Shown here piece after piece: positions 31,514 through 32,648 of a DNA stretch of 32,648 bases; positions within the stretch are counted from its first letter, which is position 1; each line of letters opens with the position of its first letter. The stretch is from Candidatus Melainabacteria bacterium (GTDB lineage: Bacteria > Cyanobacteriota > Vampirovibrionia > 2-02-FULL-35-15), in assembly GCA_016201905.1 (NCBI GenBank), contig JACQBQ010000020.1:1-32648 (forward strand), written 5' to 3'. Below the pieces are notes generated by a model. That model was not told the DNA's origin. It was given only the letters and a program-made list of their open reading frames with translations, and did not search any database. A program made the position numbers and the translations under genes.

Positions 31514-31635
31514 ACCAAAAATACTCCATCGTGGACAGATTTATCCGCTGAGGACGGATCCGCCTTGGGCGGAGAACTTGTGCTTACCAAATAGATCATA
31601 TTAAAGTGGTTGAGTTTTTGAATGAGGCTGCTTGA
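31514..31635 (+). repeat. Oriented island repeat, copy H (different hairpin)
   Basis: ACCAAAAATACTCCATCG, TGGACAGATTTATCCG, a hairpin of different sequence (CCGCTGAGG, CGGATCCG, CCTTGGGCGG), then GAGAACTTGTGCTTACC, AATAGATCATATTAAAG and GGTTGAGTTTTTGAATGAGG then CTGCTTGA. Hairpin sequence changes but pairing is kept. Confidence 0.85.
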
Positions 31636-31642
31636 ACAAGTT

Positions 31643-32419
31643 TTATCTAGCTCCTGGTGTCCAATAAATCCTTGCTGGAAACTTAAATAATTTACTAAAG
31701 TCAATTGGAGCAATCACTGGAATCCTTACAGGTTTTATAAAACGGTATCCAGTATGAACAGGTATACCATCTGGATTACATGCATTAACTAAAATAGCTT
31801 TAACCTCATTTGGATCATACTTGAGTGATAATTTGTAAACCACATTATCTACCTCAGGATCACAATTATCAAATCCACTAAGGACCCATTTACCACTTGT
31901 ATGAGAAGTATATCCATGGCTTGTTACATGAACTATTTTTTTTCCATTTCTTGCAACATTATAAATATATGAAAGTGCTTCTAATGCTTTAGGATCATTG
32001 TTCATTGATAAGTAGTCACAAAAGTGAGTAAGACAGGCAAGCCTTAATGTATTATTTACTTCTTTGTTAGGGAATTTCCCATCAACCCCTAATACGGTTT
32101 TACTACCTCTTAGTAATATTTCTTGTGAGGTATAAAGATCAAAATTAATTATGGTATCTAAAAACTGTAGCTTACAATCATATGCTTGGTAAAAGTTGCT
32201 TTCAATAAGATCACCAGAAGATTTGTCTGGAAGTACAATATTTGCTGTACCGCCGTCTAACTCATCCGAAATAGGCAATGCAGCATAGACATCTTCCAAT
32301 CTTCTTTTGTCTAAGAACGGAAACATTAATTCTGCAAAAGAAACTTTTGTTATATGCCTTCTTGGAGAAACAGGAGTCATACCAGCTGTTTTTAAAAATG
32401 AAGTTATTTTTTGCAGCAT
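31643..32419 (-). CDS. Putative caspase-fold (CHAT/clostripain-like) protein
   Basis: 258 residues, family not certain. In the second half KIVHVTSHGYTSHTSG (161-176) is followed about 40 residues later by VKAILVNACNPDGIP (206-220). A His-Gly after a hydrophobic strand (His168) and an Ala-Cys after the next hydrophobic strand (Cys214) is the catalytic arrangement of caspase-like peptidases of the CHAT/gingipain/metacaspase kind. The N-terminal 100 residues are unrecognised, with no signal peptide. If real it would be a cytoplasmic cysteine protease, a common effector in bacterial immunity. It runs against the repeat direction, between copies H and I. The ribosome site is weak, and Met14 is an alternative start. 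Confidence 0.5.
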   Translation of the reverse strand: MLQKITSFLKTAGMTPVSPRRHITKVSFAELMFPFLDKRRLEDVYAALPISDELDGGTANIVLPDKSSGDLIESNFYQAYDCKLQFLDTIINFDLYTSQEILLRGSKTVLGVDGKFPNKEVNNTLRLACLTHFCDYLSMNNDPKALEALSYIYNVARNGKKIVHVTSHGYTSHTSGKWVLSGFDNCDPEVDNVVYKLSLKYDPNEVKAILVNACNPDGIPVHTGYRFIKPVRIPVIAPIDFSKLFKFPARIYWTPGAR

Positions 32420-32490
32420 GCTTAAATAAAAGGTTCTTGTAGGTGTAAATTATACAACCACCCTGCTTTAAAAGATTTTGTCCTCTCTTA

Positions 32491-32543
32491 ATCCTGAAAA
32501 ATACCCCCTCCTGGACAGCTTTATCCGCTCACTCACAAGGTGA
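32491..32543 (+). repeat. Oriented island repeat, copy I (cut off in the hairpin)
   Basis: ATCCTGAAAAATACCCC, TCCTGGACAGCTTTATCCG and CTCACTCACAAGG match the 5' part of copy G (30671-30720), then similarity ends abruptly inside the hairpin, at about 32540. Confidence 0.75.
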
Positions 32544-32648
32544 CATATGTGTCAACTTAAGAGCTGAAAAATTACGATCAAATTAAGTCAATTGTTATTA
32601 AAGGCCACTTTTTTGAAACTTCAGATGTCACTTACAGCAAAAAAAATA
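32540..32648. mobile_element. Possible end of an insertion sequence
   Basis: Just where repeat copy I is broken, GTGACATATGTGTCAAC begins (a palindrome TGACA-TATG-TGTCA), followed by GAAAAATTACGATCAAATTA, GTCAATTG and AAAGGCCACTTTTTTGAAAC. The style recalls the multiple-repeat ends of IS21-like elements. No transposase is in the window, so this is a weak call. Confidence 0.25.

Noticed and set aside
31504-31713. Minus-strand frames within repeats that share an NMIY.VSTSS phrase (also 23544-23789)
   Set aside because: The shared peptide is just the translation of the repeat's complement; neither frame extends into coherent protein.
23574-32543. Island repeats as classical integron attC sites
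   Set aside because: I could not find the paired RYYYAAC / GTTRRRY core sites at the unit ends; GTTGCTT breaks the consensus. No integrase is in the window.
23574-32543. Island repeats as a CRISPR array
   Set aside because: Copies are hundreds of bases to about 2 kb apart, of unequal length, and separated by genes, not by short uniform spacers.

Overview
The window is chromosomal DNA from an A+T-rich bacterium (about one third G+C by eye). Envelope lipoproteins, periplasmic c-type haem proteins and a surface-glycan gene cluster suggest a diderm cell that respires or detoxifies with haem proteins. The gene mix would fit an uncultured lineage such as a non-photosynthetic relative of the Cyanobacteria. 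That placement is a guess: no rRNA or marker set here fixes the taxonomy.

Region 1 (1-9409) is one long plus-strand operon behind two terminators. It encodes an asparagine-synthetase-type amidotransferase, a Gfo/Idh/MocA sugar oxidoreductase, a radical SAM/SPASM protein, an FkbM methyltransferase, a NodU/CmcH carbamoyltransferase, a nucleotide-sugar epimerase and a GT4 glycosyltransferase. Together these would build and decorate (amidate, oxidise, methylate, carbamoylate) an unusual sugar on a cell-surface polysaccharide or glycolipid. Region 2 (9506-13224) is core housekeeping: serA, rplI, a small cytochrome c, tmk, and a tRNA-Thr(UGU)/Tyr(GUA)/Thr(GGU) cluster whose spacers carry perfect hairpins.

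Region 3 (13243-23334) holds large lineage-specific genes: an 824-residue HD phosphohydrolase with a hydrophobic N-terminal half, an EF-hand protein with a C-terminal DGSIF repeat, a TPR-YkgJ fusion, a small duplicated-domain protein, a putative lipoprotein, an aminotransferase remnant and a GT-C-like membrane glycosyltransferase.

Region 4 (23335-32648) is the unusual part. A repeat of about 60-120 bp occurs about ten times, always in the same orientation, and separates one to three small genes each time, like cassettes. The cargo includes a VanZ-like fragment, a cytochrome P460-like protein, a broken HEPN gene, a nucleotidyltransferase overlapping a 58-residue partner (toxin-antitoxin-like), an ankyrin protein, a gene apparently joined by a -1 frameshift at an A7 run, secreted and lipoprotein orphans, and a protein with a caspase-like His/Cys pair. 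Two roughly 160-bp near-identical inverted repeats, built of nested GCAAGC-centred palindromes, flank the VanZ-like/P460 segment. This looks like an accessory island assembled through the repeat family. The repeats do not match the classical integron attC core, so the mechanism is open.
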